Assembly (NCBI RefSeq): GCF_021043365.1
Contig: NZ_JAJNDU010000005.1
Location: 141,953-205,952, forward strand
Length of the DNA stretch: 64,000 nt
Source of the DNA: Sphingomonas sp. IC-11
Lineage (GTDB): Bacteria; Pseudomonadota; Alphaproteobacteria; Sphingomonadales; Sphingomonadaceae
Direction: 5' to 3'
The notes under the pieces were generated by a model that made no database searches, had not been told where the DNA came from, and saw only the letters and a list, made by a program, of their open reading frames with translations. Below, piece by piece: positions 56,068 through 63,996 of the stretch (position 1 is its first letter; the number at the start of each line of letters is the position of its first letter). The position numbers and the translations under genes are program-made.

Positions 56068-57294
56068 TTAGGCGGCGAGTTCCTTCAGCGGCGTGCCGGC
56101 ATCGGCGAGCCGCGCGGGATCGGGGGTGGCGGCGGTTTCGACCAGTTTGCGGCCCTGGACGTAATCCTTGACCGCATTGACGCAGTCGAGCGCGATGACG
56201 CGGCCGGCCTTCAGGTAGATGATCGAGAAGCTGCGGGTGGCGGGGTCGCCGCGCAGGACGGTGGCGTCATGGCCGATCGAGAGGCCGACGGTCTGCAGCT
56301 TCAGATCATATTGGTTGGACCAGAACCACGGCACCGCGTGATAGGCGGCGTCCTGCCCGGCGATCGTTTTCGCCACGACATTGGCCTGGTCATTGGCGTT
56401 CTGCACCGATTCAAGCCGGATGTCGGCATCGTCGGCAAAGCCGTTGGTGTGGAGCGCGCAATCGCCGATCGCGAAGATGTCGGGGAGGCTGGTGCGGCAT
56501 TGCGCATCGACCGCGACGCCATTGCCGCCGACCGCGCCCGCGGCAAGCAGCGGCTCGACCGCGGGGATGATGCCGATGCCGACGATGACGAGCTGCGCGG
56601 GGATGACGCTGCCGTCGGACAGGCGCACGCCGCTGGCCTTGCCGTCTTCGCCAACGATGCAGTCGACCGCGGCGCCGAGCCGCACGTCGACGCCATGCGC
56701 GCGATGCTCCGCCTCGTAGAAGCGCGAGAGGTCCGGGCCGGCGACCCGGGCGAGGACGCGGTCGAGCGCCTCGAGCAGGACCACCTTCTTGCCGAACTTC
56801 GCAAGGACGGCGGCCGCCTCCAGCCCGATATAGCCGCCACCGATGACGACCGCGTCGGTCACGCCGGGAAGCTCGGCCATCATGCGATCGGCGTCGGCGC
56901 GGGTGCGCACGGTATGGACCCCGGCGAGATCGTTGCCGGCGCAGGCGAGGCGGCGCGGGCTGCCGCCGGTTGCCCAGACGAGGTGGCGGTAGCCGATCGC
57001 CCGGCCATCGGCGGTGGTGACGGTATGCGCGGCGGGATCGACGGCGGTGACCTCGCGGCCGAGCAGCATCTCCACGCCGCGTTCCTGCCAGAAGGCCGCC
57101 GGACGGATCAGGATGCGGTCGAACGTCTTGTCGCCGGCGAGATATTCCTTGGACAAGGGCGGGCGCTCATAGGGCAGTTCCGGTTCCGCACCGATCACCG
57201 CTATCGTCCCGTCGAACTTTGCCTGGCGCAGCGCGATGGCGGCCTGCGCCCCGCCATGGCCGGCGCCGACGATCACCACGTCGTAGCTGCTCAT
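56068..57294 (-). CDS. FAD/NAD-dependent ferredoxin reductase-like oxidoreductase
   Basis: A 408-residue flavoprotein of the putidaredoxin/rhodocoxin reductase type, which passes electrons from NAD(P)H to a 2Fe-2S ferredoxin for P450s or ring hydroxylases. Motifs include [56 protein letters not shown] and [14 protein letters not shown], with [17 protein letters not shown] and [15 protein letters not shown] near the C-terminus being diagnostic. No ferredoxin or oxygenase gene is adjacent. A GGGAGGA site precedes ATG 57294. Confidence 0.9.
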   Translation of the reverse strand: MSSYDVVIVGAGHGGAQAAIALRQAKFDGTIAVIGAEPELPYERPPLSKEYLAGDKTFDRILIRPAAFWQERGVEMLLGREVTAVDPAAHTVTTADGRAIGYRHLVWATGGSPRRLACAGNDLAGVHTVRTRADADRMMAELPGVTDAVVIGGGYIGLEAAAVLAKFGKKVVLLEALDRVLARVAGPDLSRFYEAEHRAHGVDVRLGAAVDCIVGEDGKASGVRLSDGSVIPAQLVIVGIGIIPAVEPLLAAGAVGGNGVAVDAQCRTSLPDIFAIGDCALHTNGFADDADIRLESVQNANDQANVVAKTIAGQDAAYHAVPWFWSNQYDLKLQTVGLSIGHDATVLRGDPATRSFSIIYLKAGRVIALDCVNAVKDYVQGRKLVETAATPDPARLADAGTPLKELAA

Positions 57295-57362
57295 TCATCC
57301 TCCCCGCGATGTGTTCGTGCCGGTCCTGCGTCGGCGGGGGCGCGAGGGCAAGCGAAACGCGC

Positions 57363-57391
57363 TTGACAGCGCGACGCTCAATGTGTACAAA
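57363..57391 (+). promoter_or_regulatory. Sigma70-like promoter upstream of the GTA cluster
   Basis: TTGACA (57363-57368), a 17-base spacer, then TACAAA (57386-57391): a perfect -35 and a 4/6 -10 at ideal spacing, pointing toward the GTA cluster. Transcription would start near 57397-57399. Promoters this close to the consensus are uncommon in very GC-rich DNA, which makes chance less likely. Confidence 0.6.
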
Positions 57392-57399
57392 ACAGGAAC
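57385..57399 (+). promoter_or_regulatory. LexA-like box overlapping the promoter -10
   Basis: GTAC (57385-57388), seven bases, GAAC (57396-57399). The alphaproteobacterial LexA operator is GTTC-N7-GTTC (equally GAAC-N7-GAAC); this site has one mismatch in the first half. It covers the -10 and start region of the promoter at 57363-57391, where a repressor would be effective. The match was read by eye. Confidence 0.4.
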
Positions 57400-57499
57400 A
57401 TCGAGAAAGTGCAGGCGCGGTTGGGCAGCGCCGCCAGCCTCGATGAGCCGACGGGCCGGTGAGCGCGGGGGATGCACCCTGCCGCTCCCGGCCCGTCGG
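57399..57499 (+). ncRNA. Candidate structured leader or small RNA upstream of the GTA cluster
   Basis: Directly after the expected transcription start, CATCGAG (57399-57405) pairs with CTCGATG (57439-57445), enclosing an inner stem GGCGC/GCGCC (57414-57418 / 57428-57432). A second hairpin follows: CCGACGGGCCGG (57448-57459) with CCGGCCCGTCGG (57488-57499), extended by GAGCG/CGCTC (57461-57465 / 57483-57487) past a single bulged T, a 17-base-pair stem. A third stem, ACCGCGGG/CCCGCGGT, lies at 57541-57577. I recognise no known RNA family. It may be a leader of the GTA transcript or a separate RNA ending at the second hairpin. High GC makes some pairing expected by chance. Confidence 0.4.
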
Positions 57500-57619
57500 C
57501 GTTTGGGGCTCGGCGGATCGGGCGAGACGAGGACGGCGGCACCGCGGGGGCGGTCGGCGGCTGGTCGCTCCCGCGGTTCCGGTGAGGCTGCGGTGGCGGA
57601 CGCGCGCGCGCCTGGCCCG

Positions 57620-58216
57620 ATGGAGGATGCAGTGGCTCGGCGTGATGACGGTACGCCGAGCGCCCAACGTATCGCAGGCGGGGCGAAGCGGCCGCGTAAG
57701 GCGCGCGCCGCGTCCGCATCGGACGACAGGAGCGGCGGGGTGGCGGCTGGCGCGGCGGCGCGCCACGAGGCATTGCGCGGCACCGAGCGGATCGCGGGGC
57801 ACACCACGCGGCTGCGGCAGCTGCGCTTTGCCAAGGTGCTGGCGGAGACGTGCAACGTGGCGGCGGCGGCCGCGGCGGCGGGGCGGACGCTGGCGACGGT
57901 GCACCGCTGGCGCAGCGTCGATGCCGCCTTCGCCGCGGCCTGGGAAGAGGCGCTGGCGATCGGATATGACCGGCTGGAAAATGCGCTGCTGGTCTATGCG
58001 ATCGGCAAGGTTGACGGCGTGGCCGCCGGGGCGGTGGGGGCGAGCATCAGCAACGGCGACCTGCAACTGGCGGTCGGCATGTTGCAGCGGCATCGCGCCG
58101 CCGATGCCGGGCGGCGGGGCCGGACGCTGCCGGTGAGGATGCCGACCGAGGCGGAGAGCGACGCGGCGCTGAAACGCGCGCTGGACGGGCTGGCGCGGCG
58201 GGGGGCGCCGTCATGA
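57620..58216 (+). CDS. GTA small terminase-like protein (gp1)
   Basis: Up to 198 residues. The first 50 residues are low-complexity Arg/Ala/Ser-rich. From about residue 60 come TTRLRQLRFAKVLAETCNVA, AAAAAAGRTLATVHRWRSVD (a helix-turn-helix-like part) and FAAAWEEALAIGYDRLENALL, as in the small terminase/HTH protein that opens GTA clusters. An alternative start is GTG 57740, which has AGGAG seven bases upstream and would give a 158-residue protein without the low-complexity head. The stop overlaps the large terminase start (ATGA). Confidence 0.7.
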   Translation: MEDAVARRDDGTPSAQRIAGGAKRPRKARAASASDDRSGGVAAGAAARHEALRGTERIAGHTTRLRQLRFAKVLAETCNVAAAAAAAGRTLATVHRWRSVDAAFAAAWEEALAIGYDRLENALLVYAIGKVDGVAAGAVGASISNGDLQLAVGMLQRHRAADAGRRGRTLPVRMPTEAESDAALKRALDGLARRGAPS

Positions 58217-59514
58217 GCGACGATCTGCTGCTGAGGCTGGCGCTGCTGCCGCCGGACGAGCGCGACCGGGTGATCGCAGAACTGTCGATGCCGATGAAGG
58301 TGGAGATGGCGGGGCGCTGGCACACCTTCGCGCATGGGGGACAATATGAGCCAGAGGAGGCGTGGCGCGTGTGGCTGGTCCGTGCAGGGCGCGGGTTCGG
58401 CAAGACACGCGCGGGGGCGGAATGGGTCAATGGTATTGCGCGCACCCGTCCCGAAGCGCGGATCGCCCTGGTCGGCGCGACGGCGGACGAGGCGCGGCGG
58501 GTGATGGTGGAGGGGCCGAGCGGGGTGCTGGCCACCGCGCGGCTCGACATGCGGCCGGCCTGGGCGGCGAGCAAGGGCGAGGTGCGCTGGCCGGGCGGGG
58601 CGATCGCCACCGTCTATTCGGCGGACTCGCCCGAGGGGCTGCGTGGGCCCGAACATCATGCCGCCTGGTGCGACGAATTGGGCAAATGGCGGCGCGGCGA
58701 GGCGGCTTGGGACAATCTGATGATGACGATGCGGCTGGGAAAGCAGCCGCAGGTGATGGTGACGACGACGCCGCGATCGACCGCGCTGATGCGGCGGGTG
58801 ATGGCGCTGCCGGGGCTGCACCAGACGACCGGGCGGACGGGCGACAACATCCACCTGCCGGCGGCGTTCGTCGAGACGATGGCGCAAAGCTATGGCGGGA
58901 CGGCGCTGGGCCGGCAGGAGCTGGACGGCGAGATGATCGAGACGGTCGCGGGCGCGTTGTGGACGCGCGCGATGATCGAGGATTGTCGCATCGTCGCGGC
59001 GCCGGTGCTGGTGCGCGTTGTGGTTGGGGTTGATCCGCCGGCGAGCGTCGGCGGTGACGCCTGCGGGATCGTGGCCGCGGGGGTGGATGCCGCGGGCGGC
59101 GGCCATGTGATCGAGGACGCCAGCGTCACCGGCGCGACGCCGGAGGGCTGGGCGCGCGCGGTGGCGGGCTGCGCCGCGCGGCATGGCGCCGACCGGGTGG
59201 TGGCGGAGGCCAATCAGGGCGGCGAGATGGTGCGATCGGTGCTGCATGCCGCCGACACGGGGCTGCCGGTGAGGCTGGTCCATGCCAGCCGCGGCAAGGT
59301 GGCGCGCGCAGAGCCGGTGGCGGCGCTGTATGAGGCCGGGCGCGTGCGCCATGCGGGCGTGTTCCCGATGCTGGAGGACGAGCTGTGCGGGCTGGTGATC
59401 GGTGGCGGCTATGAGGGGCCGGGGCGGTCGCCCGACCGCGCGGATGCGTTGGTCTGGGCGCTGCATGAACTGATGCTGGGGCGGCGCGTGCAGGCCGGGG
59501 TGCGGGCGATCTAG
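58213..59514 (+). CDS. GTA large terminase (gp2)
   Basis: A 433-residue DNA-packaging motor subunit. The ATPase domain has Walker A GRGFGKT at residues 59-65, RIALVGATADEARRVMVEGP, and a Walker B-like AAWCDELGKWR. The C-terminal RNase H-like nuclease part begins VVVGVDPPAS and includes VVAEANQGGEMV and RSPDRADALVWALHEL. This is the terminase_6 / GTA TerL type. The gene overlaps the small terminase stop by four bases and is followed by the portal gene. Confidence 0.9.
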   Translation: MSDDLLLRLALLPPDERDRVIAELSMPMKVEMAGRWHTFAHGGQYEPEEAWRVWLVRAGRGFGKTRAGAEWVNGIARTRPEARIALVGATADEARRVMVEGPSGVLATARLDMRPAWAASKGEVRWPGGAIATVYSADSPEGLRGPEHHAAWCDELGKWRRGEAAWDNLMMTMRLGKQPQVMVTTTPRSTALMRRVMALPGLHQTTGRTGDNIHLPAAFVETMAQSYGGTALGRQELDGEMIETVAGALWTRAMIEDCRIVAAPVLVRVVVGVDPPASVGGDACGIVAAGVDAAGGGHVIEDASVTGATPEGWARAVAGCAARHGADRVVAEANQGGEMVRSVLHAADTGLPVRLVHASRGKVARAEPVAALYEAGRVRHAGVFPMLEDELCGLVIGGGYEGPGRSPDRADALVWALHELMLGRRVQAGVRAI

Positions 59515-59550
59515 CGCGGCGGCGCGGCGTGACCTGACAATTCGGGAGGG

Positions 59551-60663
59551 ATGAGCATGAAGTGGTTCGGCATGAGGGCCGGGCGTGAGGAATCGCGCCC
59601 GGCCCTTTCGCGTGGGGCGGGGTCGCGGGCGGGGCAGGCCCTTGCGCAAGGGGAATGGCCGTCTGGCTATGAGGCGCAGGTGCGCGCGGGATATCTCGGC
59701 AATGCGGTGGCGCAGCGCGCGGTGCGGCTGGTGGCGGAGGCGGTGGGATCGGCGCCGCTCGACGCGAGCGATCCCGCGCTGCTGGCGCTGGTGACGGCGC
59801 GCGCCGGGGGCGGGCGGCTGGCCGAAGTGGTGGCGGCGCAGGTGCTGCTGCACGGCAATGCCTTCGTCCAGGTGCTGCGCGACGAGACGGGCGACGTCGC
59901 GGAACTGTATCCGCTCAGGCCCGAGCGGGTCGGCGTGGTGCTGGACGCCAGCGGCTGGGCGGCGGGCTATCGCTATACCGTCGGCGGGCGGGTGAGCGAG
60001 ATCGCGCCTGATGCCGTGATCCATGTGCGCGGGTTCCACCCGCTGGACGATCATTACGGGCTGGGGTGCCTGGGCGCGGCGTCGGGGGCGATCGCGGTGC
60101 ACAATGCCGCCGGGCGCTGGAACAAGGCGCTGCTCGACAATGCGGCGCGGCCATCGGGGGCGCTGGTCTATGACCCCGGCGATGGATCGGCGCTGTCGGC
60201 CGACCAGTTCCAGCGATTGCGCGAGGAGATGGACGCAGGGTTTGCCGGTGCGGGCAATGCCGGGCGGCCGATGCTGCTGGAAGGGGGCCTCAAGTGGCAG
60301 GCGCTGAGCCTGTCGCCAGCCGACATGGATTTCGTCGGGCTGAAATCGGCCGCGGCGCGCGAGATCGCGCTGGCGTTCGGCGTGCCGCCGATGCTGCTCG
60401 GGCTGCCTGGGGACGCGACTTACGCCAATTACCGCGAGGCCAATCGCGCGCTGTGGCGGCTGACCGTGCTCCCGCTGGCGGATGCGGTGTTCGGCGCGCT
60501 GGCGGCTGGCCTGCGCGACTGGTTCGCGGGGGCGCGGATCGAGATCGATCCCGATCGCGTGCCGGCGCTGGTGGAGGATCGCGAGCGGCTGTGGGCGATG
60601 GTGTCCGCGGCCGATTTCATTTCCGCCGACGAGAAGCGGCAGATGGTGGGGTGGGCGCAATGA
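59551..60663 (+). CDS. GTA portal protein (gp3)
   Basis: A 370-residue HK97-type portal protein that forms the dodecameric channel at the capsid vertex. Motifs are GYLGNAVAQRAVRLVAEAVG, VVAAQVLLHGNAFVQVLRDE, LYPLRPERVGVVLD, DAVIHVRGFHPLDDHYGLG and the C-terminal FGVPPMLLGLPGDATYANYREANRALWRLTVLP. GGGAGGG precedes ATG 59551. The stop overlaps the next start (ATGA at 60660). Confidence 0.92.
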   Translation: MSMKWFGMRAGREESRPALSRGAGSRAGQALAQGEWPSGYEAQVRAGYLGNAVAQRAVRLVAEAVGSAPLDASDPALLALVTARAGGGRLAEVVAAQVLLHGNAFVQVLRDETGDVAELYPLRPERVGVVLDASGWAAGYRYTVGGRVSEIAPDAVIHVRGFHPLDDHYGLGCLGAASGAIAVHNAAGRWNKALLDNAARPSGALVYDPGDGSALSADQFQRLREEMDAGFAGAGNAGRPMLLEGGLKWQALSLSPADMDFVGLKSAAAREIALAFGVPPMLLGLPGDATYANYREANRALWRLTVLPLADAVFGALAAGLRDWFAGARIEIDPDRVPALVEDRERLWAMVSAADFISADEKRQMVGWAQ

Positions 60664-60968
60664 GCGGTTCTTCGGGCACGGGAAGTGTCCTGGCGCAGTT
60701 GCTGGCGCAGGGGAGCGCGGGCGGCGCGGACATGGCGACGCTGCGCGCGATCGCCGAGGAGGCGGGCGAGCTGGGGGCGACGCGGGCGATGACCCGGCTG
60801 GGGCTGGCCGATGATGCGGCCTCGCGCGACCTCGCCGAGCTGCGCGAGCTACTGAGCGCGTGGCGCGATGCCAAACGCAGCGCGTGGAAGGCGTTTGCGG
60901 GGTGGGCGGCGGCGCTGCTGCTGGCCGTGCTGGCGGTGAAGCTGGGGTTTGGGGAGTGGGTGAAATGA
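60660..60968 (+). CDS. Small GTA-cluster membrane protein (gp3.5 position)
   Basis: A 102-residue protein: helical N-terminal two thirds (ADMATLRAIAEEAGELGATR) with no known motif, then a C-terminal transmembrane segment (AALLLAVLAVKLGFG) and a short charged end. It lies between portal and protease with ATGA overlaps on both sides, the position of the small gp3.5-type gene in RcGTA-like clusters (DUF6127-like by my reading). The role is unknown. Confidence 0.7.
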   Translation: MSGSSGTGSVLAQLLAQGSAGGADMATLRAIAEEAGELGATRAMTRLGLADDAASRDLAELRELLSAWRDAKRSAWKAFAGWAAALLLAVLAVKLGFGEWVK

Positions 60969-61339
60969 GCCTGCGTATCCAGGGCTATGCCGCGGTGTTC
61001 GACCGGGTCGACCGCGCGGGCGACGTGTTTCGCGCCGGCGTGTTTGCCGATGCGGTGCCGGTGCCGCTGCTGATGCAGCATGGCGGCGCACCGGTGGGGG
61101 AGATCTGGGCGATCGGGGAGGACGCGCGCGGATTGTGGATCGAGGCGTGCGTGGCCGGCGCTGAGGTGGCGCGAATGGTGCGTGGGGGCGCACTGCGCGG
61201 GCTGTCGGTCGGCTATCGCGCGACGTCCGTTCGGCAGGGGGCGCGGCGCGAGGTGCTGCGCGCGAGCCTTGCCGAAGTGAGCCTGGTGGCCGTGCCGATG
61301 CAGGCGGCGGCGCGGGTGGAGACGATCATCGAGATCTGA
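60965..61339 (+). CDS. GTA prohead protease (HK97 type, gp4)
   Basis: A 124-residue protease of the U35/HK97 family that trims capsid protein during head maturation. RIQGYAAVFDRVDRAGDVFR starts it, LLMQHGGAPVGEI carries the catalytic histidine, GALRGLSVGYRA the serine, and LAEVSLVAVPMQ the acidic residue. It is short but complete for GTA versions. Its usual target, the N-terminal delta domain of the capsid protein, appears to be missing in the next gene. Confidence 0.85.
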   Translation: MSLRIQGYAAVFDRVDRAGDVFRAGVFADAVPVPLLMQHGGAPVGEIWAIGEDARGLWIEACVAGAEVARMVRGGALRGLSVGYRATSVRQGARREVLRASLAEVSLVAVPMQAAARVETIIEI

Positions 61340-61412
61340 CGGTGCGCGCCCGTGGTGGGTGCAGCTTCCCGGCCGAGCGTGGCCGGGGAGGGTTTTCGCG
61401 TGGGAGAAGAAC

Positions 61413-62429
61413 ATGGGTGAGATGATGGTGGCACGGCCGGTGCTGGACGGGGCGTCGGCGATGGCAGGGGCGGGGCGCGATGCGGCGTTCGGCGCCTTCG
61501 TGCGCAGCGGCGCGGTGCTGGAGATGAAGGCGTTCTCCGGCGTGACGGGCGACAGCGGCGGCTATGCCGTGCCCAGGGAGCTCGACGCGGTGATCGATGC
61601 GACGCTGAAGGCGGCTTCGCCGATCCGCGCCATCGCCAATGTCGTGCAGGTCGGCAGCGCGGGCTATCGCAAGTTGGTGACGACCGGCGGCACGCCGTCG
61701 GGCTGGGCCGCCGAGACGGGCGAGCGGGCCGAGACGGCGACCCCGAGCTTCGTCGAGATCGCGCCGCCGATGGGCGAGCTGTTCGCCAATCCGTCGGCGA
61801 CTCAGGCGATGCTGGACGACGCGCATTTCGACGTCGAGGAATGGCTGGCGGGCGAGATCGCGGCGGAGTTCGCCAAGGCAGAGGGTGCGGCGTTCGTGAA
61901 CGGGAACGGCATCAACCGGCCCAAAGGCTTTATCCAGCAGCCGACCGCCACTACCGGCGATGCGACGCGGCCGTTCGGCACGTTGCAGCACGTGCTATCG
62001 GGCGCGGCGGGGGATTTCGGCAGCAATCCGCAGGAGCGGCTGATCGACCTCGTCCAGTCGCTCCGCGCGCCGTACCGGCAGGGCGCGGTGTTCGTGATGA
62101 ACGCGGCGACGCTGGCGCGCATCCGCAAGTTCAAGACCAGCGACGGCGCATTCGTGTGGCAGCCGAGCCTGGCTGCGGGGCAGCCGGCGACGCTGCTCGG
62201 CTATCCGGTGGTCGAGGCGGAGGACATGCCCGACATGGCGGCGAACACGCTGTCGATCGCCTTCGGCAACTTCAAGGCGGGATATCTGATCGCCGAGCGC
62301 GCCGAGACCGCGATCCTGCGCGACCCCTACACCAAGAAGCCGTTTGTCAGCTTCTACGCCACCAAGCGCGTGGGTGGCTGCGTGTCGAACAGCGAGGCGA
62401 TCAAGGTGATGAAGTTCGCCGCATCCTGA
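61413..62429 (+). CDS. GTA major capsid protein (HK97 fold, gp5)
   Basis: A 338-residue HK97-type capsid protein starting at ATG 61413 behind GGGAGAAG. GDSGGYAVPRELDAVIDATL, ASPIRAIANVVQVGSAGYRK and WAAETGERAETATPSFVEI belong to the mature capsid fold, and FVNGNGINRPKGFI, NAATLARIRKFK and GYPVVEAEDMPDMA follow. Only about 40 residues precede GDSGGYAVP, whereas HK97-type capsid genes usually encode a delta/scaffold domain of roughly 100 residues there. Frame 61359-61412 does not look like coding sequence. Confidence 0.9.
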   Translation: MGEMMVARPVLDGASAMAGAGRDAAFGAFVRSGAVLEMKAFSGVTGDSGGYAVPRELDAVIDATLKAASPIRAIANVVQVGSAGYRKLVTTGGTPSGWAAETGERAETATPSFVEIAPPMGELFANPSATQAMLDDAHFDVEEWLAGEIAAEFAKAEGAAFVNGNGINRPKGFIQQPTATTGDATRPFGTLQHVLSGAAGDFGSNPQERLIDLVQSLRAPYRQGAVFVMNAATLARIRKFKTSDGAFVWQPSLAAGQPATLLGYPVVEAEDMPDMAANTLSIAFGNFKAGYLIAERAETAILRDPYTKKPFVSFYATKRVGGCVSNSEAIKVMKFAAS

Positions 62430-62489
62430 TCCGTCCCGGCCCCTCCCGTTCGCGCGGCAGGGGCGTGTCGTTGCTGAAGGGAGAGGATC

Positions 62490-63044
62490 ATGACGGTTTC
62501 GGGGGTGTCGCCCGCCGCGATCGCCGCGGCGGTGGCTGAGGCGCGCGGCTTTCTGCGGCTGGAGGGGGAGGTGGAAGCGGCGTTGCTGGCGCGGCTCGCG
62601 GCGAGCGCGATCGTGCTGGCGGAGGCGTTCACCGGCACGCTGCTGGTGACGCGCACGGCGGAGGATGTGCTGCCCGCTTCCGGTCGCGCGTGGCAGTTGC
62701 TGGCCGCGACGCCGGTGGTGGCGATCAACGGGGTGATGGGGTTGCCGGCAGAGGGCGCGCCCTTCGTCCTGCCGGCGGACGCCTATGCGGTGGACGTCGA
62801 CGGCGATGCGCGCGGCTGGGTGCGGGTGATCGCGCCGGGCGCGGCGGGGCGCGTGGCGGTGAGCTATACCGCGGGGCTGGCGGCGGACTGGGCCGCGCTG
62901 CCCCCGCCGCTGGCGCAGGGCGTCGCGATGCTGATCGCGCATCTGTTCAATGACCGCGACGCGGGGCGCGCGCCGCCGGCGGCGGTGGCCGCGCTGTGGC
63001 GGCCGTACCGGCGGATGCGGCTGATGGCGGAGGCGCATTCATGA
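62490..63044 (+). CDS. GTA head-tail connector (gp6)
   Basis: A 184-residue protein of the phage gp6-like head-tail connector type: EARGFLRLEGEVEAALLARL near the N-terminus, an all-helical start, and ALPPPLAQGVAMLIAHLFNDRD then WRPYRRMRL near the end. AGGGAGAGG precedes ATG 62490. Its stop overlaps the gp8 start (ATGA at 63041), so there is no room for the gp7 gene that lies between them in Rhodobacter capsulatus GTA. Confidence 0.82.
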   Translation: MTVSGVSPAAIAAAVAEARGFLRLEGEVEAALLARLAASAIVLAEAFTGTLLVTRTAEDVLPASGRAWQLLAATPVVAINGVMGLPAEGAPFVLPADAYAVDVDGDARGWVRVIAPGAAGRVAVSYTAGLAADWAALPPPLAQGVAMLIAHLFNDRDAGRAPPAAVAALWRPYRRMRLMAEAHS

Positions 63045-63279
63045 CGGGCGGCGGGAGCGATGCGGGGACGGCGCTACAGGCCGCGCTGGTCGCCGCGGTC
63101 GGCAGCGTTGTGGCGACATTCGATGCGCCGCGCTGTCGGGCGAGATCGGGGGCGGGTGGCGCGTCGTGGCGCTGCGGCTGGTGCGGTCGCGCATCGTGAA
63201 GAGCGGTGGCGTGAAAAGCGGGGGCGATCGCTGGACCGCGACGGGCGAGTTCGCGGTGACAATCTATCGGGAGAGATGA
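63041..63279 (+). pseudogene. Broken GTA gp8 (DUF3168 tail terminator), internal deletion with frameshift
   Basis: The gene starts normally: GTALQAALVAAVGSVVATFDAP is a DUF3168-type N-terminus in frame from ATG 63041. At about 63131-63136 the conserved frame changes. The first frame goes on as nonsense to a stop at 63197-63199. The family's C-terminal part (GGGWRVVALRLVRSRIV, then DRWTATGEFAVTIYRER and stop at 63277-63279) is readable only in another frame. The two recognisable pieces add to about 80 residues instead of about 130, so the middle of the protein is missing as well as out of frame. Flanking genes are intact. Confidence 0.8.
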
Positions 63280-63280
63280 G

Positions 63281-63688
63281 ATGGCGGTGGAGAAAGGATC
63301 GGCCTTCCTGCTGAAGGTGGGCGATGGCGCGGCGACGCCGGCATTCGCGACGGTGGCCGGGATGCGCACGACGCAGCTGAGCATCAACGGCGAGGCGGTA
63401 GTGGTGACCAACAAGGGGTCGGGCGGGTGGCGCGACCTGTTGTCGGGCGCAGGCGTGCGCAGCGTCAGCGTGTCGGCGGCGGGGGTGTTCACCGGATCGG
63501 CGGCGGAAACGCGGGTGAAGTCCCATGCGCTGGCCGGCACGATCGACGATTATCGGCTGAGCTTCGAAAGCGGCGAGACGCTGACCGGGCGGTTCCTGGT
63601 CACGCGGCTGGACTATGCCGGCGATTTCAACGGCGAGCGCAGCTACACCGTGAACCTGGAAAGCTCCGGCCCGGTGGTGGCGGCATGA
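63281..63688 (+). CDS. GTA major tail protein (gp9)
   Basis: A 135-residue tail-tube protein of the TP901-1 family: AVEKGSAFLLKVGDGAATPA, GMRTTQLSINGEAVVVTNKG and the C-terminal LTGRFLVTRLDYAGDFNGE. It polymerises into the tail tube. The ATG at 63281 follows GGGAGAG and the gp8 stop by one base. Its stop overlaps the gp10 start (ATGA). Confidence 0.9.
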   Translation: MAVEKGSAFLLKVGDGAATPAFATVAGMRTTQLSINGEAVVVTNKGSGGWRDLLSGAGVRSVSVSAAGVFTGSAAETRVKSHALAGTIDDYRLSFESGETLTGRFLVTRLDYAGDFNGERSYTVNLESSGPVVAA

Positions 63689-63996
63689 GCGGCGCGAACG
63701 CGCATCGCGGCGAGGCGAGCCTGCGCGTGGCGGGCGAGACGCTGGTGCTGCGGCCGAGCTTTGCCGCGCTGGTCGCGGCGGAGGCGGAACTGGGGCCGCT
63801 GTTCGCGCTGGTCGAGCGGGCCGCCGAGGGCCGGCTGTCGCTGGGCGAGATCATCGGGCTGTTCTGGCACTGCCTGCGCGATCGGCCGGCGGCGCTGACG
63901 CGCGACATGCTGGGCGAGGCGGTGACCGCGCAAGGGCTGACCGCCGCCATGGCGCCGCTGAAGACGCTGATCGGGCAAATCCTGGCGGGGCGATGA
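63685..63996 (+). CDS. GTA tail assembly protein (gp10)
   Basis: A 103-residue protein matching GTA gp10, a tail assembly factor: GEASLRVAGETLVLRPSFAAL, AEAELGPLFALVERAAEGRL, SLGEIIGLFWHCL. It begins in the gp9 stop and ends in the start of the next gene, continuing the ATGA chain. Confidence 0.87.
   Translation: MSGANAHRGEASLRVAGETLVLRPSFAALVAAEAELGPLFALVERAAEGRLSLGEIIGLFWHCLRDRPAALTRDMLGEAVTAQGLTAAMAPLKTLIGQILAGR

Noticed and set aside
57994..60660. Long open frame of 888 codons antisense to the GTA terminase and portal genes
   Set aside because: Composition is Arg/His/Pro-rich with no recognisable motif, as expected of shadow frames in very GC-rich DNA; the plus-strand genes are clear.
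63060..63314. Third-frame open frame of 84 codons across the broken gp8 gene
   Set aside because: It matches neither the N-terminal nor the C-terminal gp8 part and is Arg/Gly-rich; not a replacement gene.
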